A DNA stretch of 64,000 bases from Varibaculum vaginae (GCF_900604285.1 NZ_UWNY01000002.1:62001-126000), one strand, 5' to 3'. Counted from the first letter of the stretch, positions 30,662 through 39,616 are shown. Notes: generated by a model not told the origin, from the sequence alone. Translations and numbers: made by a program.

Positions 30662-31360
30662 ATGCGTGTTCTCTTCGCTAATTGTTCTGTTGAATACAGC
30701 GGTCGTCTAACCTCTTTTTTGCCGATGGTGCCGCGAATGATTATGGTCAAAGCGGATTCTTCGGTGCTTATCCACTGCGATGGTGGCTCCTATAAACCCC
30801 TAAACTGGATGGCCGGTCCGGCTACTATCGAGGAAATCGAGGTGAGTTCGGAGGACACGGCAGCTGGGGTGGAGCAGATTTGGCTAGTGGAATCGGCAAA
30901 AACTGGGGACCAGTTAAAGCTGCGAATCGGGGAGGTTTTCTCGGAAACTAGTTGCGAGTTGGGGGTAGATCCCGGGTTGCAAAAAGATGGGGTTGAAGCG
31001 CATTTGCAAGAGTTGCTAGCGGCGCAAGTACCCGAAATTCTCGGGTCTGGATGGGAACTAATTCGGCGCGAATACCCTACCCCGGTAGGTCCGGTAGATT
31101 TATTGGTTTTTGACCCCGATCTCAATCATGTGGCCATTGAAGTGAAGCGGCGCGGAGAAATCGATGGGGTGGAACAATTAACTCGCTATTTAGATTTACT
31201 TTCCCGTGATCCGCTCATGCCGGAAGTGCGGGGAATATTTGCGGCTCAAGTGATTAAACCCCAGGCCAGAACGCTAGCCGAGGATAGAGGAATTCGTTGT
31301 CTAACCTTGGATTACGATACGATGCGAGGGGTGGATGACGCGGAATCGCGTCTATTTTAA
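30662..31360 (+). CDS. nucS: Mismatch-specific endonuclease NucS (EndoMS)
   Basis: NucS performs the non-canonical mismatch repair of actinobacteria, cutting both strands at mispaired bases. It has 232 residues: an N-terminal DNA-binding beta domain (1-110) and a RecB-like nuclease domain with D146, E160 and K162 (VDLLVF, AIEVKRR) and the GVEQLTRYL motif. The last residues, ESRLF, resemble the short sliding-clamp-binding tail of the family. It is probably transcribed with the genes after atpC. Confidence 0.95.
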   Translation: MRVLFANCSVEYSGRLTSFLPMVPRMIMVKADSSVLIHCDGGSYKPLNWMAGPATIEEIEVSSEDTAAGVEQIWLVESAKTGDQLKLRIGEVFSETSCELGVDPGLQKDGVEAHLQELLAAQVPEILGSGWELIRREYPTPVGPVDLLVFDPDLNHVAIEVKRRGEIDGVEQLTRYLDLLSRDPLMPEVRGIFAAQVIKPQARTLAEDRGIRCLTLDYDTMRGVDDAESRLF

Positions 31361-31400
31361 GCAATGAAAATTAAACTGAGCGGGCAGGAGCATTGCAGCT

Positions 31401-32621
31401 ATGAGTGAAGTTTATGCACTACGCGGGCGAGTAGTTACCGCGAATCGCATCATTACTGATGGGGCAGTAGTGGTTTCCGGAGATGCCATTGCCTGGGTGG
31501 GGGAAGCAACTGCCGCCAAAGAGGTCGGTTTTGGTGATGAAATTTTAGCTGCGGAATCTCCCAGTGATGATCGCTACGTGCTTCCCGGTCTAATCGACGT
31601 GCACTGTCATGGCGGTGGGGGAGTCTCCTTTCCGGACATTCAAACTAAAGAACAAGCGCTGGCTGCAGTGTCTGAGCATCTGCGTTGGGGAACCACTTCA
31701 CTGGTGGCCTCACTGGTCACGCAGTCTCCGATGGTGCTACGAGAAAAAGCTGAGATGCTGGCGGAACTGTGCGAGTCCGGAAAACTCGCTGGTATCCATT
31801 TTGAAGGACCTTTCATAGCTCAAGGTCATTGTGGCGCGCAAGATCCCGCACATATTCAAGCTCCCAACGCGCCCCTAGCCAGAGAATTGTTGATTGTCTC
31901 GCGGGGCTACGCCGTATCGATGACCTTTGCCCCCGAAAAACCCTATGCGATGGGCCCATCCGGGGTGGCGGAAACTTTGATTGCCGGTGGGGCAGTGCCT
32001 TCTTTTGGACATACTGATACCAGCTCCCAAAAGATGCGAGATGCACTAGTAGAAGTGCGGCAGACCTTGCAACATTCCGCGCGTGCCCGCTGCCCGCATG
32101 CTACTGTTACCCATTTGTTTAACGGAATGGCTCCCCTGCATCATCGTGATCCCGGTCCGATTCCCGAGATTTTAGCGGATGCTGCTGGGGGTGGGGTGAT
32201 TGTAGAACTTATAGCTGATGGAGTACATGTCGCCCCCTCGCTGGTTCGTAACGTGTACGAACTTATAGGGCGGGAACAAATGGTGTTTGTTACCGACGCG
32301 ATGGCGGCGACTGGTTTGGGAGATGGTGATTACGTCCTTGGTGGGCAAGCTGTAACCGTTAAAGAGGGCGTAGCTACCTTGAATCAACCTGGTGGGGGAT
32401 TCGCCGGAGGGACTTCTCATCTGATTAACCAGGTTAAGATCGCGCATCAAGCGGGGATTCCCCTGGTAGACGCGGTGTATTGCGCCTCAATGCAGGGGGC
32501 GAAAATCTTGGGTAACTCCCAGTTGGGAGAGGTAGCCCCCGGAAAGTCTGCGGATTTACTGGTTACCGATGCCGATTTGAATCCCATGCGGGTCTATAAG
32601 CGGGGAGCCTTAGCGTTTTAA
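31401..32621 (+). CDS. nagA: N-acetylglucosamine-6-phosphate deacetylase
   Basis: Amidohydrolase that deacetylates GlcNAc-6-P in amino-sugar and wall recycling. It has 406 residues. The metal-binding H68 and H70 are in GLIDVHCHGG; HFEGPFI, FGHTDT, THLFNGMAP and the catalytic D in VTDAMAATGLGDG are in family order. nagB is not in the window. The next gene starts one base after its stop. Confidence 0.95.
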   Translation: MSEVYALRGRVVTANRIITDGAVVVSGDAIAWVGEATAAKEVGFGDEILAAESPSDDRYVLPGLIDVHCHGGGGVSFPDIQTKEQALAAVSEHLRWGTTSLVASLVTQSPMVLREKAEMLAELCESGKLAGIHFEGPFIAQGHCGAQDPAHIQAPNAPLARELLIVSRGYAVSMTFAPEKPYAMGPSGVAETLIAGGAVPSFGHTDTSSQKMRDALVEVRQTLQHSARARCPHATVTHLFNGMAPLHHRDPGPIPEILADAAGGGVIVELIADGVHVAPSLVRNVYELIGREQMVFVTDAMAATGLGDGDYVLGGQAVTVKEGVATLNQPGGGFAGGTSHLINQVKIAHQAGIPLVDAVYCASMQGAKILGNSQLGEVAPGKSADLLVTDADLNPMRVYKRGALAF

Positions 32622-32903
32622 GTGGCCAGACGATCTCGTAAGCGTCCCTGGGGTGAGTATCGCCCTTTGCGGATGGATTCTCTAGCTTCTATGCCCCGGG
32701 CAGTTTCCCGAGCGGATGGAGACTATCAGGTGCAGTATCTTTCGCAGGCGCGTAAGGTCTATCGTTGCCCCGGATGTAGTCAAGAAATCCAGATTGGGCA
32801 GGCACATGTGGTGGCTTGGCGGACTGATTCTCTTTTTGGTCAGCGTTCCGCTCTAGATGAGCGCCGCCACTGGCATCGTTCCTGTTGGGAACGGGGTTTA
32901 TAG
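32622..32903 (+). CDS. Small zinc-finger-like protein, function unknown
   Basis: It has 93 residues from a GTG start immediately after nagA, so translation is probably coupled. The N-terminus is very basic (ARRSRKRPWGEYRP). CPGC (about 50-53) together with HWHRSCW near the end could hold one zinc ion. Similar proteins occur widely in actinobacteria without known function. The basic N-terminus suggests nucleic-acid contact, which is inference. Confidence 0.6.
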   Translation: MARRSRKRPWGEYRPLRMDSLASMPRAVSRADGDYQVQYLSQARKVYRCPGCSQEIQIGQAHVVAWRTDSLFGQRSALDERRHWHRSCWERGL

Positions 32904-33001
32904 CTGCGCTTAGCGATGCGCAAATTTCCTGTCTCCGGAAAACCCCAACTCTCGCGCCGATTCCTCTTAAGCTGAGCGGTCAGCTGTGCAAAGATGGAAT
33001 T

Positions 33002-33781
33002 ATGAACGTGGCGATTTTTACGCGCGATGCGCAAAGAATAGGCAGTACTCCCGCAGTAGTTTTACTAGCTGCTTTCCCTTATGATCATCGAATGTGGGAG
33101 GGGGTGGCACGCCGCTTCGAGGGGGTGCCAGTGATTGCCGTTGATCCCCCAGGGTTTGGTCATTCTCCAATTCCGACTGACCCGCCGTCTTTGGAAATCT
33201 ATGCCGACTATGTTGCCCAGGCGGTACGTGCGGAAGGTGCGGAAAAAGTACTGGTTTGCGGAAACTCTATGGGGGGACATACCGCCCAGGCAATGATAGA
33301 GCGTCATCCGCGTTTAGTTGGCGGAGTAGTGCTGGTTGGTACCAAGGCTGATATTGACACTCCTAAGGCACGGGCAGCTCGTACCGAGATGGCGGTAGGA
33401 GCGCTGGTGGGCAGGGCACAAGAACAGCTGATAAAGGGTATCCCTACAATGCTGGCTAAAGAAACGATTACTGATTTCCCCAAGATTCCCCAGCTGATGG
33501 AAAAGTGGATTAACGAGGCTCCCGGCGAAGCAATTTCCTGGGCGCAGCGGGCGTTAGCGGCACGTCCAGGGCGTTTAGAAACTCTGGGGCGAGCGCAGAT
33601 TCCGGCAATGGTGGTACGCGGGGAACAAGATCAAAGTTCCACCTCTGCCCAAGCCGAGGCGATGGCCAAGGCGCTGGGCACTCGGGTAGTCTCCGTGCCG
33701 CGCGCCGGGCATTTGGTTCCCCTAGAGGCGCCCTCTGCGGTGGCGCGGGCAGTTATGAGCGTCTATCGCAGGATGTCTTGA
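33002..33781 (+). CDS. Alpha/beta hydrolase
   Basis: Probable esterase or related hydrolase of 259 residues from ATG 33002. The frame extends upstream into the previous gene, but MNVAIFTRDA is the natural start. The nucleophile is S89 in CGNSMGGHT; the acid is in VVRGEQDQSS and the histidine in RAGHLVPLE. DPPGFGHSP is the typical strand-4 turn. The substrate cannot be read from sequence. Confidence 0.85.
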   Translation: MNVAIFTRDAQRIGSTPAVVLLAAFPYDHRMWEGVARRFEGVPVIAVDPPGFGHSPIPTDPPSLEIYADYVAQAVRAEGAEKVLVCGNSMGGHTAQAMIERHPRLVGGVVLVGTKADIDTPKARAARTEMAVGALVGRAQEQLIKGIPTMLAKETITDFPKIPQLMEKWINEAPGEAISWAQRALAARPGRLETLGRAQIPAMVVRGEQDQSSTSAQAEAMAKALGTRVVSVPRAGHLVPLEAPSAVARAVMSVYRRMS

Positions 33782-33903
33782 CTTTTTCGAATTTGATTTG
33801 TGGGTAGGGCGTAGAAGGTTTGCGTCCTCTTAGACAGGTTTAGGAAGCGAATATTTTAAAACAAGTTGCTGAGCGTAACCTGAAAGGTTTGGTATTCACC
33901 TGC

Positions 33904-33931
33904 TTGAATTGGGGAAAATCGACCGTAGAGT
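33904..33931 (+). promoter_or_regulatory. Probable promoter of the ACT-domain gene
   Basis: TTGAAT (33904-33909), a 16-base spacer and TAGAGT (33926-33931) form the best sigma-A-like match among the plus-strand promoters here. It lies 45 bases before the ATG. The rest of the 195-base gap after the hydrolase shows nothing clear. Confidence 0.5.
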
Positions 33932-33976
33932 GAGACTGAAAAGCATGGGCAGCGTCCATCCTCATACCGTAAAACT

Positions 33977-34390
33977 ATGAGTTCTTATTCTGACTTTGAC
34001 CTAGCATTGTCTAAGCTGCATCCCCATATGTTTGGCAAGTATGTGTTCTTGTCGGAGCGGGAAGGCTTACCCACTGGTTTAGAGCCATTTGCCCAGATAA
34101 AGGAAGAGGAAGGACTTACTCTAATAGTGCCCTTGGAACAAGCAAAGGCTGCCGGGGTTGCCGAGGGAAAAAAGATTTATCGTCGTATCACTTTGGACTG
34201 TGATGTTTCCCTAGAAGAAACCGGGCTGACTTTTACGGTGGCGTCCCAACTGGCCAGTCAATCTATTCCTTGCAATGTTTTATCCGGCCTGTATCATGAT
34301 CATCTGATGGTTCCGGCAGCGCGGGCACAAGAAGCTATAACTTTGTTGGAGCAGCTATCTAAGCAAGCACAAGGCTGGCTGCAGTATTAA
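33977..34390 (+). CDS. ACT-domain protein
   Basis: It has 137 residues forming a double ACT-like fold of the COG3602 type. The pattern YRRITLDCDVSLEETGLTF followed by ASQLASQSIPCNVLSGLYHDHLMVP is characteristic. Such proteins are thought to bind small ligands such as amino acids and have no catalytic motif. It stands alone, convergent with the methyltransferase gene. Confidence 0.75.
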   Translation: MSSYSDFDLALSKLHPHMFGKYVFLSEREGLPTGLEPFAQIKEEEGLTLIVPLEQAKAAGVAEGKKIYRRITLDCDVSLEETGLTFTVASQLASQSIPCNVLSGLYHDHLMVPAARAQEAITLLEQLSKQAQGWLQY

Positions 34391-34419
34391 ACCTGCCCTT
34401 CCTATACCGGTGGCTAGTT

Positions 34420-35469
34420 TTAGGGCGCTAAAGCTGTACTGATTTTAGAAAGGGTGGCTTTCTCGCCTCCCACGAATACATTCTCAATGTTGCGATCTGC
34501 CCCTGGTTTTCCGACTTTATTTCCCCGGGGGTCGTAGATACCAATTTTTGCCCCTACGTAACGGCGTTGTGAAAACGAAAATTTCTTAACTCGGGCAAAC
34601 CCGGCCTTACTGATGGCATTAATCATTTCGTCCTCATTAATCCAGGCCTCATCGTTATAGGAAACCACGATGGTTTTGGCACGCACCCGCCCCAGTAGGG
34701 AGAAGAAACTTTGTGCCATGGTGCGCTTGGAGTTGAAAGCTGAGCGGTGTTGATCGCCACGGGCATCTACCCGTTTGCGGGCTACCCCGTAGGTTTCCGG
34801 GGAGTCCCAGCGTACTAGGGTTTCCCAAATATGATAGTTAGTGAAGTATCTATGCTGGTTATAGGGGGGATCTAGGTAGGCAAGGTCAACTGCCGGTACC
34901 TGGTTAACCAGATTGAGAGCGTCGCCATGTAGTGCCTGTCCCTTGCCGGGAAGTAGCTTAGGTAAACGCAGTTCTAGCTGGTTGTAGGAGCGCGGTGCCC
35001 ATTTCTTCAAATACGCCATCTGGATTCCAGTGGTGGAATCTACCCGGTCTGCTGCTTCCATCAGCGAGGTTAGCAATATCGGGAAGAGGGGGTCGTCAGT
35101 AAGGGGAACCAGATACTCCCTACAAGCGTCAATGCGTGCTCCATTGTGGGGTTGGAAGAAGCGTGCCTGCCGGCAAAAAGTTTCGGTGAAATAACCTTCT
35201 TTGCTATCTAGGGAGCTCATTGCCAGTAGGTGCGCGCGCAAAGCGTCATAATCTACCGTATCCGCGTCAGTCTCGATATAGGTACGTGCCAGCTGATAAC
35301 TATAGGAGGCCAGGTCACAGGCGGTGGTGAAGATTCCGCGGCGTTTGAATTCTTGAGCAACTCGGGTCGTGCCGGAAAACAGATCGAGGGCAGTGTGGGC
35401 GCCGGCGGCGGTAGCAATAGTTCCTAAAGCTGGCACCAGGTTTCGTTTAGATCCCAGATACTTGATCAA
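34420..35469 (-). CDS. D12-class N6-adenine DNA methyltransferase, orphan
   Basis: Methylates adenine in a specific DNA sequence using SAM. Motif X is IKYLGSKRNLVPAL, motif I DLFSGTTRVAQEF and the catalytic motif IV LAYLDPPYNQHRY. The start is set by the ribosome site: AAAGGAGG lies four bases before TTG 35469, whereas the GTG 24 bases upstream has none. This gives 349 residues. The target-recognition region (about 90-190) does not match a familiar specificity by eye. No restriction enzyme gene is adjacent, so it is probably a solitary, regulatory or protective methylase. Confidence 0.88.
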   Translation of the reverse strand: MIKYLGSKRNLVPALGTIATAAGAHTALDLFSGTTRVAQEFKRRGIFTTACDLASYSYQLARTYIETDADTVDYDALRAHLLAMSSLDSKEGYFTETFCRQARFFQPHNGARIDACREYLVPLTDDPLFPILLTSLMEAADRVDSTTGIQMAYLKKWAPRSYNQLELRLPKLLPGKGQALHGDALNLVNQVPAVDLAYLDPPYNQHRYFTNYHIWETLVRWDSPETYGVARKRVDARGDQHRSAFNSKRTMAQSFFSLLGRVRAKTIVVSYNDEAWINEDEMINAISKAGFARVKKFSFSQRRYVGAKIGIYDPRGNKVGKPGADRNIENVFVGGEKATLSKISTALAP

Positions 35470-35582
35470 CTTTCCTCCTTTCCTTCCGCTCACTATAAAC
35501 CAGACCTAATGGTTTTAAGATATCTGACTTACACGCGCCGAGGGTGAACGAAAAAGTAGTCGCTGGCAACTAGGGTGGGAGT

Positions 35583-36929
35583 ATGGCAAAAGAGGAAGCA
35601 GAAGCCGCGCGCGCCCTTGTTAAACTGGCCGATGGAACCGTTAAACAGCGAAACCAGCTGACCGGAACTGAGGTGTGGACCGTTCCGGGGCGAGGGCATC
35701 GGCCTCTGGCTAAACCACAGGTTAACCCTACGCCGATCACTGCAAAAGACCATACCTCTAGCTGTGCTTTCTGCTCCGATCGTTATCTGGAAACCCCGCC
35801 TGAAAAATCACGGATTGTGCTCGGGAGTTCGGAATTACCTGCAGATAAAACTACTAGTTGCGGGGATTATCGGATTGTAGAAGGGCTAGCAGCTGATCAG
35901 CTGAGTAAATATCCGGCAGATTTTCGCCGGATTCCTAACCTATTTGAGATTGTTTCCTATAAATACTGGAACCTTAACTATGGGCATCAGCCTTCAGATA
36001 AGGAACGCCAACATCTGGCAGAATATCTGTCTACCCCTACCGGATATGACCATATACTGCGGGTGGTGGGGGCTAAGTTACGTCAATACGGTATGGGCGA
36101 TGCAGAAATAGCCGGTATGAGCGAGTCAGAGATGCTGGGGCATGCCAATTCTTTCTTTTCGGGCGGACACGATCTGATTGTGGCTAACCGGCATTTTGTT
36201 CCGGGAGCAACAAATTCTTCCCAATTGGCTTCGACGGGCACTCTTACCCCCGAGGAACATAATGCTTACACCGCTTTCACTGCCCGTACCCTGCGGGATC
36301 TATATGATTTGGATCCGGCGGTTAAATATGTGGCGACTTTCCAGAACTGGTTAAAACCGGCAGGCGCCAGTTTTGATCACCTGCATAAACAGCTGGTCGC
36401 GATTGATGAATTTCCGGTTCAGACTGTGCAGGAACGCGATCGTCTGCGCAAAGATCCTGATATTTACCACACTATTTTAAAAATTAGAGCAACTCGTGGT
36501 CTGATTTTGGCGCAAAACGAGGACGCGATTGCGATGGCTGGGGTGGGGCATCGTTATCCCACAATTGCAGTCTGGCCGTTGGGTAAACCTTGTAATCCAT
36601 GGGATGCGGAAGAAAAGAAAGTTCGAGCAGTATCCGATATTTTGCATGCTATTCATGCGGCTACCGGTGCAGATGTTCCCTGTAATGAAGAGTGGTATCA
36701 CCGTCCACTTTCTGTTTCCACCCCGATGCGCTGGCGGATTTTAGTTAAATGGCGGATTTCTACCCTGGCAGGATTTGAGGGCGGAACCCGAATTTATCTG
36801 AACACGATTGATCCTTGGGGAATTTGTCGGCGGATGGTTCCGCGCTTAAAAGAGCTGCGCGCTGCCGGAAAAATCGCTGATATGCGTATTGGCGACGAAA
36901 CTAAAGTTTCGCCCTCGCAACTGGATTAA
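35583..36929 (+). CDS. DUF4921 family, GalT/HIT-like protein
   Basis: It has 448 residues with resemblance to galactose-1-phosphate uridylyltransferases of the HIT superfamily. C61-x-x-C64 (SCAFCSDRY) fits a structural zinc pair, and H266-L-H268-K-Q270 matches the HxHxQ nucleotidyl-transfer motif. The family is labelled DUF4921 and has no established substrate that I know of. It starts at ATG 35583, divergent from the methyltransferase. A nucleotidyltransferase or phosphorylase role is likely from the motif, but the sugar or nucleotide is unknown. Confidence 0.72.
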   Translation: MAKEEAEAARALVKLADGTVKQRNQLTGTEVWTVPGRGHRPLAKPQVNPTPITAKDHTSSCAFCSDRYLETPPEKSRIVLGSSELPADKTTSCGDYRIVEGLAADQLSKYPADFRRIPNLFEIVSYKYWNLNYGHQPSDKERQHLAEYLSTPTGYDHILRVVGAKLRQYGMGDAEIAGMSESEMLGHANSFFSGGHDLIVANRHFVPGATNSSQLASTGTLTPEEHNAYTAFTARTLRDLYDLDPAVKYVATFQNWLKPAGASFDHLHKQLVAIDEFPVQTVQERDRLRKDPDIYHTILKIRATRGLILAQNEDAIAMAGVGHRYPTIAVWPLGKPCNPWDAEEKKVRAVSDILHAIHAATGADVPCNEEWYHRPLSVSTPMRWRILVKWRISTLAGFEGGTRIYLNTIDPWGICRRMVPRLKELRAAGKIADMRIGDETKVSPSQLD

Positions 36930-36994
36930 CTGCAAGTTTTTAACCAGCACGACCGCGTGTATAGACCCTAGAGACTTTAGGTAGGTAATCATAA

Positions 36995-37026
36995 AAGGAT
37001 CGGGAGGCGGTAGCGTCCCGATCCTT
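36995..37026. terminator. Terminator hairpin between convergent genes
   Basis: AAGGATCGGGA (36995-37005) and TCCCGATCCTT (37016-37026) pair perfectly over 11 bp. T and A residues flank the stem on both sides, so it may serve both the DUF4921 gene and csbD. Confidence 0.75.
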
Positions 37027-37062
37027 AAATTAGCTACTTTAAAAGCTTAGTTTTCTCTGGAT

Positions 37063-37308
37063 TTACTTATCGTCAGAGAAACCTTCCTTAATTTTTTCGG
37101 CAGCAGCCTTCAGGTTTGCGCCGGCTTCTTCGGCCATGTCCTTGGCTTTATCCGAGAACTCAGAAACCTTCTCTTTGATTTCTGCGCTGGCCTGATCAAC
37201 TTTGCCTTCGGCTTCTACGTTCTTGTCTCCGCTGAGTTTGCCAGCAGCTTCTTTAGCCTTGCCACCCAAGTCTTCAGCGGCATTCTTAATCTTGTCGTCT
37301 AATCCCAT
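37063..37308 (-). CDS. CsbD family stress protein
   Basis: It has 81 residues, strongly charged and alanine-rich, with the CsbD pattern MGLDDKIKNAAEDLGGKAKEAAGKL. It is predicted to be helical and soluble. Members are induced in general stress; their biochemical role is not known. AAAGGAG precedes the ATG. It is the last gene of the envelope-stress cluster on this strand, 20 bases after the AmaP-like gene. Confidence 0.88.
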   Translation of the reverse strand: MGLDDKIKNAAEDLGGKAKEAAGKLSGDKNVEAEGKVDQASAEIKEKVSEFSDKAKDMAEEAGANLKAAAEKIKEGFSDDK

Positions 37309-37328
37309 ATTGTTCTCCTTTATTTTTT

Positions 37329-37955
37329 CTATGAATCTACGCGGTCCGCAGATCCTAAGTTACTTCGCCAATTCGTGGTTAATCGCACCAGAATCGGCAT
37401 TTTTATTCCTAAAACCTGATCAAGCGTAGCGATTGCCCGTTTAAGCTCAGCTTTTACTTCCTGAGGGTTCGCTCCCTTATAAACTGCGGCACTTAGCAGC
37501 AGTCCGGGCCGTTTCTTGACTTCCCAAGAGGCCACTTTCAAAGACGAGATCCAGCGGCTGTCGGTGACTTCCTGCTCGATAAGGTCTTGGATTAAACCCA
37601 ATTCGGCGGTAATCTCGCCCTCTTTTTCGGAATCTTTCCCGGCTGCATTTAAAGCCAGTGAGCGGATCTTGCCGCCTCCCTGGGAAAAGATCCAAGTGAT
37701 TAGCAAGAGGGCGACAATAATCGCGACTGCAATCAGTCCCACCTGCACCCAAGAAAACTGGTAACCGGAGACTTGAAAAGTTGCTTGCTGAGCTAGGGAA
37801 GCGTATCCACTGTCTAGACGTGAGCGATATTTAAACGCCAGCTCGCGCAGCGGCGCATAGGTTGTCACTCCCACCAGTGCTGCTCCGGTGGCTAAAAAAA
37901 GCAAACCGAAGACAAACAGAAGAATCCGGTTCAATGCCCGCGGTAGTTTCTTCAC
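37329..37955 (-). CDS. AmaP-like membrane anchor protein
   Basis: It has 208 residues with two membrane helices (about 10-33 and 68-91) and a C-terminal cytosolic domain resembling the Asp23 fold (SSLKVASWEVKKRPGLLLSAAV). This is the layout of AmaP, which ties Asp23 to the membrane in staphylococci. The start overlaps the DUF6286 gene by 4 bases. The call rests on topology and cluster context more than on sequence. Confidence 0.68.
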   Translation of the reverse strand: MKKLPRALNRILLFVFGLLFLATGAALVGVTTYAPLRELAFKYRSRLDSGYASLAQQATFQVSGYQFSWVQVGLIAVAIIVALLLITWIFSQGGGKIRSLALNAAGKDSEKEGEITAELGLIQDLIEQEVTDSRWISSLKVASWEVKKRPGLLLSAAVYKGANPQEVKAELKRAIATLDQVLGIKMPILVRLTTNWRSNLGSADRVDS

Positions 37956-38548
37956 TTTTCTAGCCTCCCCTCGATGGTGACCTTAACTGCGGTTTTTAGC
38001 CGCGGCTGCAGCTGCCAAGAAGTAACTTCGTCCTTCGTGAACTTGAGCATTTGTTCTTGGTCAAGCGGACGACCGGTACTGGGAGTAATGGTGCTTAGCG
38101 AGCGGCGTTTACTGACCGCGGTAGTCACCGTTCCAGCAGGGAGCCTAGCTTCTTCGCGCAGCAAGCGGGAAATTCCGGAGGCGATCACCCTGTCATCGGC
38201 CACATAAGCGGCACGTTCATCCTTTAATGCATGTTTACTGAGCACTCCGGGGAAAAGCGCTTTTGCTATTAACCCCAGCCCTAAAAGCCCTAGCATTAGT
38301 CCTACGAGGAAAACTAGAGAGCGGTATTTCTCCTGCAAAACAGCGGGAGTCTGTTCCCACAAATCTTGGGGACTAATTACCAAGGGAGGACGTCCTAACG
38401 CGGACAGCGCTCCCTCCGTGGCTAAATACCCTAGCCCAGCAATGAAGAATAGTGCCAGGGTGATACTGATTAACGCTCGTGAGGAGTGGGTTTCTCGTCT
38501 AACTAGATAGGAAACATATAGCCGCGGCTGGCCAGTTTTATTGTTCAT
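37952..38548 (-). CDS. DUF6286 domain protein
   Basis: It has 198 residues with two membrane helices (about 25-47 and 78-100) and a C-terminal domain similar in outline to the AmaP-like neighbour. DUF6286 proteins occur in actinobacterial Asp23/Gls24 clusters. It overlaps both neighbours by 4 bases (ATGA), showing tight translational coupling. No catalytic motif. Confidence 0.66.
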   Translation of the reverse strand: MNNKTGQPRLYVSYLVRRETHSSRALISITLALFFIAGLGYLATEGALSALGRPPLVISPQDLWEQTPAVLQEKYRSLVFLVGLMLGLLGLGLIAKALFPGVLSKHALKDERAAYVADDRVIASGISRLLREEARLPAGTVTTAVSKRRSLSTITPSTGRPLDQEQMLKFTKDEVTSWQLQPRLKTAVKVTIEGRLEK

Positions 38549-38901
38549 TTCAGCCGCCTCTTTTCTGTCTGTCTGTGTATTCCGGTTAGCCTCAGGTTCA
38601 CTTTCCCAACTTTTACCCCCGCGATTTTGCTAACGCGGGTAACGATATCTTTTCGCGCTTGACTTGCCAGGGAAAACACGGAAGCGTCCGGGGTATGCTC
38701 AATGGTGTTCAGGGCATCAGAATTTAAGGGGCAAGAAATATCTATCCCCAATAGCCCCTGGTCATCGTGGGTACTGACCTTTATTACCTCATTGGGAACC
38801 CTGAATCGACGTTCGGCGGTAGCAGCCACAATGGTTTGGATGGCACGAGCAGAAACCGTGGTGATTCCCGTGAGTTTGGAAAGTTCCGTAGCGGATAACA
38901 T
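38545..38901 (-). CDS. Short Asp23/Gls24-type protein
   Basis: It has 118 residues with a single Asp23-like alpha/beta domain lacking the acidic tail of the larger family member at 39134. The C-terminal half, ASQARKDIVTRVSKIAGVKVGKVNLRLTGI, follows the family pattern. It is the third gene from the promoter in the cluster. Confidence 0.62.
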   Translation of the reverse strand: MLSATELSKLTGITTVSARAIQTIVAATAERRFRVPNEVIKVSTHDDQGLLGIDISCPLNSDALNTIEHTPDASVFSLASQARKDIVTRVSKIAGVKVGKVNLRLTGIHRQTEKRRLK

Positions 38902-38915
38902 CTACCGCCTCCTCC

Positions 38916-39110
38916 TTAATCGGAGGTGGTAGTGTGCTTGCCGATTAGAGCCTCACCAATGCCTTTCAGATCTAGTTTGCCAGCAGCTGCTCTCCCTAAG
39001 ATTGCCCCAATGGACATAAAAAGAACGGAGACTAGAAATCCAAAAAACCCGTGAGCCACGGCCATATAGGCCAGGAAAGCACCAAAAAAAATACCGGATA
39101 TGGTGGTCAT
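38916..39110 (-). CDS. Small membrane protein of Asp23 cluster (DUF2273-like)
   Basis: It has 64 residues with two close membrane helices (about 4-20 and 23-41) and a short charged tail. Small DUF2273 proteins accompany asp23 and amaP in many Gram-positives. AAGGAAAATAAA precedes the start. Confidence 0.65.
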   Translation of the reverse strand: MTTISGIFFGAFLAYMAVAHGFFGFLVSVLFMSIGAILGRAAAGKLDLKGIGEALIGKHTTTSD

Positions 39111-39133
39111 TTTATTTTCCTTTCCGGCGAGGA

Positions 39134-39616
39134 TTACTTCAGATCCTTATTTTCCTTTTCATCCTCGTCCTCGTTGCTAGGGACATGAACGTCAGTTACC
39201 TTGATATTTACTTCGGTAACTTCCAAGCCCACCAGACCCTCGACAGCGGAGAAAATCGCTTCCCGTACCTGGTCGGCTACTTGGTGCACCGGGTGGGGGT
39301 ATTCCACAATCAGCACCACATCTAGTGCGGTTTGGGTCTGCCCGATTTCTACGGAAATTCCCTGAGTGATACTCTCGGAGGCGCCAACTTTCGAACGCAA
39401 AGCTCCTAGGGCGCGAGCAGCGGAGGTGCCCAGATCATAAACTCCCGGAATCTCTTTAATGGCGAGGCCGGCAACTTTGGCTACTACCTGGTCGGCAACC
39501 GTGGTCAGTCCCTGACCTTGGTCCGTCGCAATATTATTGGCAGGGATTAGTTCCTTGGCTTCCTCAGTTGTGGGTACTACGGTCGGTTTTTTCTTATCTT
39601 TTTCTGCGGTTGCCAT
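39134..39616 (-). CDS. Asp23/Gls24 family envelope stress protein
   Basis: It has 160 residues and is first in the cluster. The Asp23 core is clear: VVAKVAGLAIKEIPGVYDLG, then QTALDVVLIVEYPHPVHQVADQVREAIFSAVEGLVGLEVTEVN in outline (about 92-140). Acidic, lysine-containing ends flank it. Asp23 proteins form a membrane-associated network under wall stress. This is the only full-length member here and probably binds the AmaP-like protein. Confidence 0.88.
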   Translation of the reverse strand: MATAEKDKKKPTVVPTTEEAKELIPANNIATDQGQGLTTVADQVVAKVAGLAIKEIPGVYDLGTSAARALGALRSKVGASESITQGISVEIGQTQTALDVVLIVEYPHPVHQVADQVREAIFSAVEGLVGLEVTEVNIKVTDVHVPSNEDEDEKENKDLK

